A stretch of DNA of 64,000 nt from Bacteroidota bacterium (GTDB taxonomy: Bacteria; Bacteroidota; Bacteroidia; B-17B0; Aurantibacillaceae): NCBI GenBank assembly GCA_016711805.1, contig JADJSH010000005.1, positions 124,001 to 188,000 of the forward strand. Direction: 5' to 3'. The notes below the pieces were generated by a model. It saw nothing but the letters and a program-made list of their open reading frames with translations, searched no databases and was not told the origin of the DNA. The position numbers and the translations under genes were made by a program. Below, piece after piece: positions 26,101-34,302 of this stretch. Each line of letters opens with the position of its first letter. The first letter of the stretch is position 1.

Positions 26101-27911
26101 TTTCCAAAGTTCCACGTATAAGATGTAGCACTGATGGAAGTATTGGTAAAGTTAACCGTAAGAGTAGGGCAGCCATTAATTGGGGTTAATGTAAAGTCGG
26201 CTGTTGGTTTTACGTTAATGTTGATGGTTTGTAAAACCGTATCAGTGCAATTAGCAGTGTTTACAATTAACTCAACTGTGTAAGTATTTTGTGTGGTATA
26301 AGTATGAGATGGGTTTTGTGCAGAAGCAGTTGCTGTTGGCGATGCGTCCCCAAAGTTCCAACTCCAAGATACGATAGGATCTCCGGGCGCATGAGTTGAA
26401 ATATCTGTAAATGAAGCAGGAGATAAAACACAAGCATTAGCGGCACTAAATGCTGCTGTTGGAATTTGATAAACATTGATGGGAGCCGTAAATGTATGAA
26501 TACAAGTGTTGAGGGCAGTAACCGTTAATGTGGCTACAAAATTCCCGATGGTATTATAATTTTGCGGAGGAGGAAACTGCCCATTAAAGGTATTTCCGTT
26601 TCCAAAATTCCAATTCCAACTTATGGCACTACTTGATTGATCGGTAAAAGTAGCTCCGGTAATAGAAGTACAACCTTTATTTGGCGTTACAGTAAAATCA
26701 GCATTTGGTCGTGGTAAAATAGTAATCACCACTTTATCGGTATCAGTACACGAAGCGCCACCACCGCCGATTAATGCTACTACAGATATAGTAAATGTGC
26801 CAGATGCGTTATAAGTAAATGTTTGTGGACCAAACGGACGAGAAACAAATCCACCACCAGTTCCAAAATTCCATTTATATAAATAACCTGTTGAACTTGT
26901 GTTAGTAAATGTAACGGCACTACCTTGACAAAACGGACCAGCAGGTGCAATAGCTCCAGCAGTTGGAGGGTTTACAATGGTAACCGATTGCACTTGAATA
27001 TCCACGCCACATAAATTACTGTCTTCTAGCATTACCGTATACGTGCCAACAGATGGATAAGCTACTGAAAGTGGAGAAGTTGGAGGCCAAGGTCTCCAAC
27101 CAACAATCGAATCATGTCCTAAACCCCAGTAATCTCCAAGGTTCCAGCGTTCTTGCCTTTGAAATGTATTTCCCTGAGGAACACAGTTTCGGTTAGTGGT
27201 GTTTGTGTAAGTAAACACATTATCTGGCCAACATTTAATAAAAGCGGATGGTGTAATAGCAGCATCATCTATATCATAAATTTGAATAGGATTAAAGTTA
27301 GCGATAGTTGGAATAGCGGTGCAATAATTATCGGCAGTAAGTGTTACAGCAGTTTGACAATTCACCGTGCCCGGATTATAAGTATGAGAAATTGTTTGAC
27401 CAGCATTTGTATAATTAAATGTCACAGGCGGGGTTCCATCTCCAAAGTTCCAAGTAAACATGGTAGTTTCAGAAACATCCGTACTAGAGTTTGTAAATAA
27501 TAGTGCTTTTGGAGCACAAGCGGTTGTTACTCCGCCAATAGGAATTTGGATAGATGCATTTACTGGCTTTTCCATAACAGCAATGCCTGTTAGCACACAA
27601 CCAAGCGAAGGAATATTTAATGTAATCACAAAAGTATCAGGCGTTGCTGAATTATAGGTGTGATTAATTAATGAGTTTGCGGTGTAAGAGCCTCCAACGG
27701 TATTAGCCGTGCCATCTCCCCAATTGATAGTGTAGGCGCCCCAACCAGTGCTTGAGGCAAAGTTCATGTTATAAGTGCCTGTTCCTTGGCAATCAATAAA
27801 GTAGGGTCTATTAACCAAATTGCCCAAGTAATCGTATATCTGAGGGCATTGAGCGGTTACTAATTTAGAACTAATTAGTAACAGAAATATATAAAGCGTG
27901 CGTTTAAGCAT
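23127..27911 (-). CDS. Giant PKD-repeat surface protein with T9SS type B sorting domain
   Basis: A 1594-residue protein with a signal peptide (1-20). About seventeen PKD-type Ig domains of about 80-90 residues follow, each with a W-x-F/Y-G-D/N-G core (TWNFGDGT, NWNFGNGN, VWKFGDGN, SYNWDFG and others). The last 90 residues form the 'gliding motility-associated' type B sorting domain (VEIPNAFSPNPNG, DVFHPV, FSRWGELLF, WDGYYKGK, DVYIWKINATTLDGK). Type B cargo such as SprB needs a cognate SprF/PorP protein; one is encoded at the end of this operon. The likely role is a filamentous adhesin on the cell surface. The start codon lies 14 nt after the predicted 3' end of rnpB, so the gene has no ordinary upstream region. 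Confidence 0.9.
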   Translation of the reverse strand: MLKRTLYIFLLLISSKLVTAQCPQIYDYLGNLVNRPYFIDCQGTGTYNMNFASSTGWGAYTINWGDGTANTVGGSYTANSLINHTYNSATPDTFVITLNIPSLGCVLTGIAVMEKPVNASIQIPIGGVTTACAPKALLFTNSSTDVSETTMFTWNFGDGTPPVTFNYTNAGQTISHTYNPGTVNCQTAVTLTADNYCTAIPTIANFNPIQIYDIDDAAITPSAFIKCWPDNVFTYTNTTNRNCVPQGNTFQRQERWNLGDYWGLGHDSIVGWRPWPPTSPLSVAYPSVGTYTVMLEDSNLCGVDIQVQSVTIVNPPTAGAIAPAGPFCQGSAVTFTNTSSTGYLYKWNFGTGGGFVSRPFGPQTFTYNASGTFTISVVALIGGGGASCTDTDKVVITILPRPNADFTVTPNKGCTSITGATFTDQSSSAISWNWNFGNGNTFNGQFPPPQNYNTIGNFVATLTVTALNTCIHTFTAPINVYQIPTAAFSAANACVLSPASFTDISTHAPGDPIVSWSWNFGDASPTATASAQNPSHTYTTQNTYTVELIVNTANCTDTVLQTININVKPTADFTLTPINGCPTLTVNFTNTSISATSYTWNFGNGNTSTATDPIESFTNTTGSNMVYTVNLVASTAAGCSDTHTSTVTVFTKPTASFTVSAPAGCSPVAATFTNNSVGATSYNWDFGDLSSSTATTSVVSHTYMNTTLLIQTFTAQLVATSSNGCKDSTSLTVTIYPRPIFNFTMIPSSGCSPLSVNFPPVLGAVTYEWDFGDGSPLNFSPNPTHVFTNTTTVDQTYTVQLIASNAFSCADTTYGYPVVFAKPQANFVVTPTVGCSPLATTFTNTSIAGSTYVWKFGDGNTASTTNTNHTYTNLSNVNDQTFTCTLVATSANGCKDSLDKFVLVHFKPFANFALDTPRCASKTITFTNTSQGSTTDSWNFGDASPLSSITSPAHTYTNNSINNLTFSVTLISTSAFGCKDTANAVTTIFAKPTANAVLTPTSGCSPLAVIMNNSSNFAHTYEWKYGDGNTATTTNTNHTYINPSNSSNQTFTCTLVATNNNGCKDSVLIPVLTFFKPNATFSNDTPRCASKTITFLNNTLGSTGNVWDFGDFSSTSSLPNPVHTYTNTSASNLTFTVQLIVTTASGCKDTTLGYPEIYAKPVANFALTPSVSCSPLATSMTNSSLFATSYLWKYGDGNTDVTFNTNYTYTNTSNTTNQSYNCTLLAINSNGCIDSVSKPVLILFNPKANFTVDTPACSPKLLSFTNTSIGANSYNWDFGTNTSTNTNPSQAFTNTTTANITNTVQLIATSLSNCKDTIIVPIIVHPKPEFTIIASPDSGCTALTVNFPTIANVANYQWNFGDGNIATTDNPSNIYYNNSQVTKTFTVQLIGTDGYGCKDTSQKVIKVYAKPIALFQANPNLVFVPTNPVTCTNLSAGAVSYSWNFGDGNTSTETSPLHTYQDPGEYQIFLVAKNTHGCLDTFNLPSKIVAELESSVEIPNAFSPNPNGGNGGTFSATDVNNDVFHPVLKGIDKYELNIFSRWGELLFVSKDITIGWDGYYKGKLCTQDVYIWKINATTLDGKKIAKTGDLLLLR

Positions 27912-27925
27912 AATAGTAAAAATTA

Positions 27926-28288
27926 AAAACAGGTTCTATAAGCCGGGTTCTGTATTGCTTGCGCAACTTTCATCATTTATCTATGCAGCCTACCCTCTCT
28001 AATATAACCGAAGTTATTGCAACGAGTCGCCGCAAAATTAGAGTTTACATGGCCTTACAACATAAGAGGTTTGTCCTATGTAATTGTTACCAACTACACA
28101 TGTGAGCTCTTACCTCACATTTTCACTATGACCTTAACATCGAAATGCTAAGGCTACTTGGTTTTCTGTGACACTATCTGTTATATTCTTATTCCTAAAA
28201 ATATACCCACCCTTTCAAGTGGCAAATTACCCTGCGTTGCCCGGACTTTCCTCCCTTAAAATAAAGAGCGATGAAACAAACCTGTTTT
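27926..28288 (-). ncRNA. rnpB: RNase P RNA (class A)
   Basis: The catalytic RNA of RNase P, which matures tRNA 5' ends. On the minus strand the 5' part has GAGGAAAGTCCGGGC followed by CGCAGGG. The 3' part has GAGGGTAGGCTGCATAG and ends in CAGAACCCGGCTTATAG. These are universal RNase P motifs. The ends are set by the P1 helix: AAAACAGGTT at the 5' end (28279-28288) is exactly complementary to AACCTGTTTT at the 3' end (27926-27935). This gives 363 nt. The T-rich stretch after P1 could act as a terminator. Confidence 0.93.
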
Positions 28289-28641
28289 GTATAAAAATAC
28301 GAAAAAGCAAGGACATACACTCCAATTTTTATACTTTTTTTTACAGAGTTTATTATTTCGTAACATTAAATTTAAAAGGAAATGACTAAACAAAAAGATT
28401 TTCAGTTTTATGCTTCCATTTAATTCAAAAAACGCTCTGTTTTATGTATGAGTTCTTTTCAAAAAATAAAAATTAGCGTTTGTATTCCCTTGTAAATACT
28501 GCTATTTTTAGGAATGCTACAAATTATAGCAATCATCTGCTAGAAATTTGATTTAGATTTGTAAAGAATTTGAGAATGTTACAAACTTGTTAATCGTCCT
28601 CAATTTAAAAACCGTAACTTAAAACTATAAATATAGAAATC
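28289..28641. other. Intergenic region between rnpB and recA
   Basis: A 353-bp non-coding gap that should hold the divergent promoters of rnpB and recA. It is A/T-rich. TAGATTTG at about 28554-28561 fits a -7 element, but no well-spaced TTG is seen. No LexA-like palindrome is recognised near recA. No credible reading frame is present. Confidence 0.5.
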
Positions 28642-29691
28642 ATGGCAAAAAAAACAGAAGACACTATTGAAGCTGTAGACAGAAAGGCAGTAGGTAGCGA
28701 AAAATTAAAAGCATTACAATTAACTTTAGATAAGTTGGAAAAAACTTATGGTAAAGGCACCATCATGAAATTAGGAGACAGCGTGGTTGAGCCCATGGAT
28801 TCTATTTCAACTGGGTCTTTAGGTTTAAATATCGCATTAGGAATTGGTGGTTTACCTCGTGGTCGTGTAGTTGAAATTTACGGACCTGAGTCTTCTGGTA
28901 AAACAACATTAGCTATTCATGCTATTGCAAGTGTACAACGTGCTGGCGGTATTGCCGCTATCATTGATGCAGAGCACGCTTTTGATCGTTTTTATGCAGA
29001 AAAATTAGGAGTAGATACAAAAAGTTTATTAATCTCTCAACCAGATAATGGCGAGCAAGCTTTAGAAATTGCAGATAATTTAATTCGTTCGGGTGCCGTT
29101 GATTTAGTTGTTATCGATTCAGTAGCGGCTTTAACACCAAAAGCGGAAATTGAAGGAGAAATGGGTGATAGTAGAATGGGCTTACAAGCACGTTTAATGA
29201 GTCAAGCATTACGTAAATTAACTGGTACAATTAATAAAACAGGATGTTGCTGTATTTTCATCAACCAATTACGTGAAAAAATTGGTGTTATGTTCGGTAA
29301 TCCTGAAACAACTACTGGTGGTAATGCTTTAAAGTTCTATGCATCTGTTCGTTTAGATATCAGAAGAATTAGCCAAATTAAAGATGGAGATGTGGTTACT
29401 GGTAACAGAACGCGTGTGAAGGTTATCAAAAATAAATTAGCACCTCCTTTCCGTATGGCTGAATTTGACATCGTATTTGGAGAAGGAATTAGTAAAGTAG
29501 GTGAGATTATTGATATTGGTGTGGAAAAAGGAATCATCAAAAAAAGCGGATCATGGTTTAGTTATGATGAAACTAAATTAGGACAAGGAAGAGATTCTGT
29601 AAAAGCCATCTTTGCCGAAAATCCAGATTTAGCGCAAGAAATTGAAGATAAAATTATTGCCGTATTAAAAGAGGAGGCTGCTAACGCCTAA
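28642..29691 (+). CDS. recA: Recombinase RecA
   Basis: A 349-residue DNA strand-exchange ATPase. Walker A GPESSGKTTLAIHA (about 80-93), the make-ATP-work segment IIDAEHAFD (about 109-117), Walker B LVVIDSVAAL (about 153-162), the DNA-binding loop regions GEMGDSRMGLQARLMSQALRKL and INQLREKIGVMFGNPETTTGG are all intact. The C-terminal domain ends in an acidic and alanine-rich tail. Length is normal. It is followed by a terminator shared with the convergent gene. Confidence 0.99.
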   Translation: MAKKTEDTIEAVDRKAVGSEKLKALQLTLDKLEKTYGKGTIMKLGDSVVEPMDSISTGSLGLNIALGIGGLPRGRVVEIYGPESSGKTTLAIHAIASVQRAGGIAAIIDAEHAFDRFYAEKLGVDTKSLLISQPDNGEQALEIADNLIRSGAVDLVVIDSVAALTPKAEIEGEMGDSRMGLQARLMSQALRKLTGTINKTGCCCIFINQLREKIGVMFGNPETTTGGNALKFYASVRLDIRRISQIKDGDVVTGNRTRVKVIKNKLAPPFRMAEFDIVFGEGISKVGEIIDIGVEKGIIKKSGSWFSYDETKLGQGRDSVKAIFAENPDLAQEIEDKIIAVLKEEAANA

Positions 29692-29712
29692 TTGTTTTAA
29701 GATTTTTGTTAT

Positions 29713-29746
29713 AAAAAACCATTCGCATGCCAGCGGATGGTTTTTT
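29713..29746 (+). terminator. Bidirectional terminator between recA and the YiiX-like gene
   Basis: AAAAAACCATTCGC and GCGGATGGTTTTTT pair with one mismatch around a 6-nt loop. A/T tracts on both sides allow termination in both directions for the convergent genes. Confidence 0.8.
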
Positions 29747-30338
29747 ATTTTATATCACTTAACAAACCCGAACGAAAAATATCTTCAGGTGAAACCATCG
29801 GCTCATTCATTGGGATTTTATTGCCATACTTCTCGTTTAGTTTTTCCTTTACTAAAGGATTACTGAGATCAAAATCACCTAATTTTCTTGGCTTACAAAG
29901 CTCAATATGTAACGCATTGCTGTATAATTTATAAACTAATTCGCTGCAATAAATTCTGTCATCACTCCAATTAAATGCTTCGTCGTAATTTTTGTGTTCG
30001 TATTTTTTAAATTGAGCCTTTAGTTTAGTAATATCTTCTGTAGAAAGAACTTTGTTAGATAATCTTTTGACGGTTCCTTTGCCGCGTGCATTAAATTCTT
30101 TTAAGGTAGTTTTTTTAACTGGTTGAACAGCTTCATAAACTATCCATTCATTATTTTCGAAAAATAACACACCACAATGATTGTATTTGCTATGAGTGGC
30201 TAACTGAATAGCTTTTCCAGTTTCTCCAGCAGTAGTTTGAAAAATCACATCTCCATCTTTATATGAAGTAGTATCGTTAAAACTTAAAAAGTAGATAGTA
30301 AGAGATAGAACAAGTCCTGCAATAAGTGCTTTTTTCAT
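29745..30338 (-). CDS. YiiX/YebB-like permuted papain-like hydrolase
   Basis: A 197-residue protein with an N-terminal hydrophobic signal (1-20). DGDVIFQTTAGETGKAIQLATHSKYNHCGVLFF (about 28-61) holds the conserved histidine in YNHCG, and DDRIYCSELVYKLY (about 128-141) holds the conserved cysteine in YCSELV. These are the signature of circularly permuted NlpC/P60-type (NlpC/YiiX) enzymes, thought to cut peptide or lipid amide bonds in the envelope. The substrate is unknown. It is convergent with recA and divergent from the phosphatase gene. Confidence 0.85.
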   Translation of the reverse strand: MKKALIAGLVLSLTIYFLSFNDTTSYKDGDVIFQTTAGETGKAIQLATHSKYNHCGVLFFENNEWIVYEAVQPVKKTTLKEFNARGKGTVKRLSNKVLSTEDITKLKAQFKKYEHKNYDEAFNWSDDRIYCSELVYKLYSNALHIELCKPRKLGDFDLSNPLVKEKLNEKYGNKIPMNEPMVSPEDIFRSGLLSDIK

Positions 30339-30419
30339 TTTTTCATTTTTATTTGAGTTAGAACGGCAATTAAATAATTTAGTTACACCAAAAATATTTT
30401 TTTGTATATCTTTAACATA

Positions 30420-32204
30420 ATGAAATTTAGTTACTTATTTTTACTATTAGCGCTCTCGCAGTTTAGTTTTTCGCAAACTAATACATTAGTAAGAGGTCCG
30501 TACCTTCAAATTACTGGAGCAAATTCTACATATATCTGTTGGAAAACCGATGTATTATGCGATTCTAAAGTTCTATATGGTACAAATCAAACTAATTTAT
30601 CTTCCATGTCCTACATAAGTAATTCAGATACACTTCATAGTAATTTTTTATCTGGCTTATTACCTAATACGAAATATTATTATACGGTTAATCAAAGTAC
30701 AACTCAATTGTGTGGTGATACCTTCTATTTTTATACAGCACCGCTTATTGGTGCAAATCAAAAAGTTAGATTTTTGGCATTAGGCGATTGTGGTTCTGGT
30801 TTTGCACAGCAGTTCAACGTTAAGAGTGCCATTAATTTTTATAGGCAAAGTAATTATATAAATGGGGTATTGCTTTTAAGTGATAATGTTTATTTATATG
30901 TACTTCAGCAGGAATATTAATTTTGCTTTTTTGATCCTTATAAAACAAATTTTATTTTTAATTATTCTTGCATTTATGCGGCACCTGGCAATCACGATTA
31001 TGCTAATGATTATAATTTATCATTAAATCATCAAGTACCTTATTATGAAATTTTTAAAACACCGCAAAATGCAGAGTTAGGCGGTATTCCATCTAATCAT
31101 AAAGAATTTTATTCCTATAACTATGCTAATGCGCATTTTATTTCTTTAGATTCTTATGGTATAGAATCTGGAATGTATCATTTATGGGATTCGTTAGGTC
31201 CTCAATATCAGTGGTTGGAGCAAGATTTGCAACAAGACCATAGCATGTGGAAGATTGTCTATTTTCATCATCCGCCTTTTACAATGGGAACTCACAATTC
31301 TGATACAGAATCTGATTTAGTGCTAATCCGACAAAATATTGCTCGTTTGCTTGAAAAATATGGCGTTGATTTAGTAATAAATGGTCATAGTCATAATTAT
31401 GAACGTTCGTGGTTGCAAAAAGGGCATTATAATTTAGAGAATACATTTAACAAAGTTCTTCATACAGTTGATAGTAGCAGCGCACGATACGACGGAACAT
31501 TAAATTCATGCCCCTATAAAAAAGATTCGAGCGACAATAAAGGAACTGTTTATGTTGTTGCAGGGCAATCTGGAAGAGATGGATTTTCACAATCTTCATA
31601 CCCACACGATTCAAAATATTTTTCGGATTATCAAAAGGCAGGAGCATTATTTTTTGAAATCGAAGGAAATAGATTAGACGCTTTTTATTTAGAAGAAGAT
31701 AGTTTAATACATGATAAGTTCACTATTTTTAAGAATGTGAATAAGAATAAAGATTTATCCGCATACATCAATCAAACTATTAATTTGACTGCCTCGTGGC
31801 ATGGAGATTATATTTGGACTTTTAATGGCGCTACTACGCAAATACAATCTGTTTTGGTGGATTCTTCTTCTAATTTTATTGTTCACGATTCGTTGAATTG
31901 TTTGGCAGATACTTTTAGAATTGGCGTTACTGGATTAAAAAGTAGTAAGCATCTAAACTATTTGCAATTATTTCCTAATCCTGTTAAAGATAAAATAACG
32001 ATAAGTTATATGAACCAAAATGGAGAGTATGACCTTACTATGACAAATGCTCTGGGAAATACAGTTTATACAGCTAAAGTGCGGTTTATAGAGGGTAAAT
32101 CAGAACTTAAATTAGCCGATTTGCGCTTAACTAGTGGACTATATTTTTTAACTCTTAAAATTTCAGAAAAAGTGCTTACAAAACCCTTTTTTATTGATAG
32201 ATAA
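30420..32204 (+). pseudogene. Secreted purple acid phosphatase with T9SS sorting domain, frameshifted
   Basis: Rebuilt as about 594 residues. A signal peptide (SQFSFS|QTNT) precedes a fibronectin-like N-terminal domain. A metallophosphoesterase domain has ALGDCGSG, LLLSDNVYLY, APGNHDYAND, KIVYFHHPPF and VINGHSHNYERS, and the last ~90 residues are a T9SS type A sorting domain (LFPNPVKDKITISY, LTSGLYFLTLK). The frame breaks at 30900 (one G missing before TACTTC) and again within 30917-30932 (one surplus base or two missing bases around a T6 run). The second metal motif reads SDN where the family has GDN; the ligating D and N remain. The start at 30420 is chosen because MKFSYLFLLL begins the signal peptide. 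Confidence 0.85.
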
Positions 32205-32247
32205 TGTAACTTTGCAAACTATACGAGTTATATTCAAAATCAATTTT

Positions 32248-33054
32248 ATGTGCAAATATATATTCTTTGTTTTTTCTTTTATGTTGAGTGTTTCAATCTA
32301 TGCTCAAACACAAACCGATGCCTCTGGAAAAAAGCAAGGCTACTGGAAAAAAATAGACGATAAAACTAAAAAACTAGTTTACGAAGGTTTATTTAAAGAT
32401 GATAAACCTCAAGGTAAATTTAAATACTATTACCCGTTTGATAGTATCAAAGCTATTATGGATTTTAGACAAGATGGTAAATATGCATACTCAACCATGT
32501 TTCATCCAAATGGAAAGAAAATGGCTTATGGCAAATATATTGGAGAAAATAAAGATTCTGTTTGGACTTATTACGATGATAAAGCCACATTAATTTCAAG
32601 AGAGACATACTTAAATGGACAAAAAAACGGAATGGAGTATGTTTATTTTCCTGATGGAGTTGTAAGCGAAGAGCGAAAATATAAGGCAGGAAAAATGGAT
32701 GGCCCATTTAAATTATACTACGATAAAAATTTAGTAAAATGTGAAGGCGTTTATGTGAATGGGCTATTAGAAGGAAAAAGTGCATTTTATTATTTAGAAG
32801 GAAATATTACTGCTGCAGTTGGTTATTATAAGAATGGAAAAAAAGTGGGTCCTTGGATTTATAGAGATAAAAAAGGAAAAGTAACTGAAAAAGAATTATT
32901 TAAACAGAATGGAGAGCAAGCTTCTAAAAAAGAAACCGAGGAATTTTTTAATAAAAATAAAGTCTCGGATGAAAAATTAAAGACAGCAGATACAAAAACA
33001 ACTACAACAACTAAACCCAAAACTACCACCGCTACACCAAAAGCAACTAAGTAG
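32248..33054 (+). CDS. MORN/YwqK-like repeat protein
   Basis: A 268-residue exported protein with a signal peptide (1-20, SIYA|QTQT). Seven or so short repeats follow of the kind GYWKKIDDKTKKLVYEGLFKDDKPQGKFKYYY, GKKMAYGKYIGE and NGVVSEE... with the G-x-W/Y/F...G-K pattern of MORN/YwqK antitoxin-like domains. The tail is rich in lysine and threonine and low in complexity (about 245-268). YwqK-like proteins are often labelled antitoxins, but no toxin gene is adjacent and this one is exported, so the label should not be taken literally. The ATG at 32248 gives the signal peptide; the frame extends upstream over the end of the phosphatase gene. Confidence 0.75.
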   Translation: MCKYIFFVFSFMLSVSIYAQTQTDASGKKQGYWKKIDDKTKKLVYEGLFKDDKPQGKFKYYYPFDSIKAIMDFRQDGKYAYSTMFHPNGKKMAYGKYIGENKDSVWTYYDDKATLISRETYLNGQKNGMEYVYFPDGVVSEERKYKAGKMDGPFKLYYDKNLVKCEGVYVNGLLEGKSAFYYLEGNITAAVGYYKNGKKVGPWIYRDKKGKVTEKELFKQNGEQASKKETEEFFNKNKVSDEKLKTADTKTTTTTKPKTTTATPKATK

Positions 33055-33129
33055 ATTTCAATAATAAAAAAACTCGAAGCAACCTTAGAAAAAAAACTTA
33101 GGACTTTTGTGTTTAAATAGCAATATAAA

Positions 33130-34233
33130 ATGAGTAAGCACGGAAAAGTATTAGTAGCAATGAGTGGTGGAATTGATAGTTCGGTTGCTGCTATGATGTT
33201 ACACGAACAAGGCTACGAAGTAATTGGTATTACCATGAAAACATGGGATTACGAATCTTCAGGTAGCAGTAAAAAAGAAACAGGTTGCTGTAGTTTAGAT
33301 AGCATTAACGATGCGCGTTCGATGGCAGTTACATTTGGTTTCCCTCACTATATTTTAGATATACGTGGAGAATTTGGAGATCATATCATCAATAATTTTG
33401 TTGAAGAATATTTAGCAGGTCGTACGCCAAACCCATGCGTGTTGTGCAATACACATATTAAATGGGAAGCATTGTTGAAGCGTGCCGATATGCTGGATTG
33501 TGAATTTATTGCCACAGGACATTATGCGCAAGTGAGGGAAGAAAATAATCGTAAAGTTATTTTTAAAGGTGTGGATCAAACCAAAGACCAAACCTATGTG
33601 CTTTGGGGATTAGGACAAGAGAGCTTACAACGTACGATGTTTCCATTAGGAAAATATAAAAAGCCTGAAATTAAACAAATGGCAAAGGATGCAGGCTTTT
33701 TAGATTTAGCTAATAAAAGCGAAAGTTATGACATTTGCTTTGTGCCTGATAACGATTACCGTGCTTTTTTAAAACATCGTTTGCCTGATTTAGAAGCGAG
33801 TGTAGAAGGCGGTGATTACATTTTTAAGGGAAAAAAAGTTGGAAAGCATCGTGGTTACCCATTTTATACTATAGGGCAACGTAAGGGTTTAGATTTAGCG
33901 ATGGGAGATCCAGTTTTTGTTAAAGAAATTATTCCAGAAACTAATACGGTTGTGTTGGGAGACTTGGAAGATTTAAAAGAAATGGAAATTAACGTGCGTG
34001 ATTTTAATTTAATAAAATACGAAACATTGCCTCAGGATTATGTAGCCTTAACTAAAATCCGTTACAAAGATGCTGGGCGGTTAAGCACAATAAATACAGT
34101 TGGTGATAAATTAAATATTGTATTTCACGAATCTGCTACAGGTATTGCGCCAGGGCAAAGTGCGGTTATTTATGAGGGAGACGATTTAATTGGTGGAGGA
34201 TTTATAGATAGAAAGCCAATTGTTTTTCAATAA
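33130..34233 (+). CDS. mnmA: tRNA-specific 2-thiouridylase MnmA
   Basis: A 367-residue enzyme that adds sulfur to U34 of Lys, Glu and Gln tRNAs. The ATP-binding P-loop AMSGGIDSSVAA (about 9-20), the first catalytic cysteine in NPCVLCNTHIKW (about 96-107), the tRNA-contact region KDQTYVLWGLGQESL, the second catalytic cysteine in SYDICFVPD (about 199-207) and YTIGQRKGL are all present. Length is standard. It is probably a single-gene unit ending in the hairpin at 34247-34286. Confidence 0.97.
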   Translation: MSKHGKVLVAMSGGIDSSVAAMMLHEQGYEVIGITMKTWDYESSGSSKKETGCCSLDSINDARSMAVTFGFPHYILDIRGEFGDHIINNFVEEYLAGRTPNPCVLCNTHIKWEALLKRADMLDCEFIATGHYAQVREENNRKVIFKGVDQTKDQTYVLWGLGQESLQRTMFPLGKYKKPEIKQMAKDAGFLDLANKSESYDICFVPDNDYRAFLKHRLPDLEASVEGGDYIFKGKKVGKHRGYPFYTIGQRKGLDLAMGDPVFVKEIIPETNTVVLGDLEDLKEMEINVRDFNLIKYETLPQDYVALTKIRYKDAGRLSTINTVGDKLNIVFHESATGIAPGQSAVIYEGDDLIGGGFIDRKPIVFQ

Positions 34234-34246
34234 AATAAATAAAACT

Positions 34247-34286
34247 AAAAAAGAAAGGCTCATCAAATCGATGAGCCTTTCTTTTT
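34247..34286. terminator. Bidirectional terminator between mnmA and the LamG gene
   Basis: GAAAGGCTCATC and GATGAGCCTTTC form a perfect 12-bp stem with a short loop. A tract before and T tract after it let it serve both convergent transcripts. Confidence 0.85.
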
Positions 34287-34302
34287 GAAAGAAATAAAAA
34301 AA

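Noticed and set aside
23127..27911. Tandem repeats that might suggest a CRISPR or satellite array
   Set aside because: The repetition is of protein-level PKD domains of about 250 bp with diverged DNA; there are no short identical repeats with spacers, and no CRISPR array or cas gene exists in the window.
28168..28389. 73-codon frame overlapping rnpB
   Set aside because: It is antisense to the RNase P RNA and has no coding signature.
32248..33054. Antitoxin of a toxin-antitoxin pair (YwqK label)
   Set aside because: The protein is exported and no toxin-like gene is adjacent; the domain name does not support the function here.
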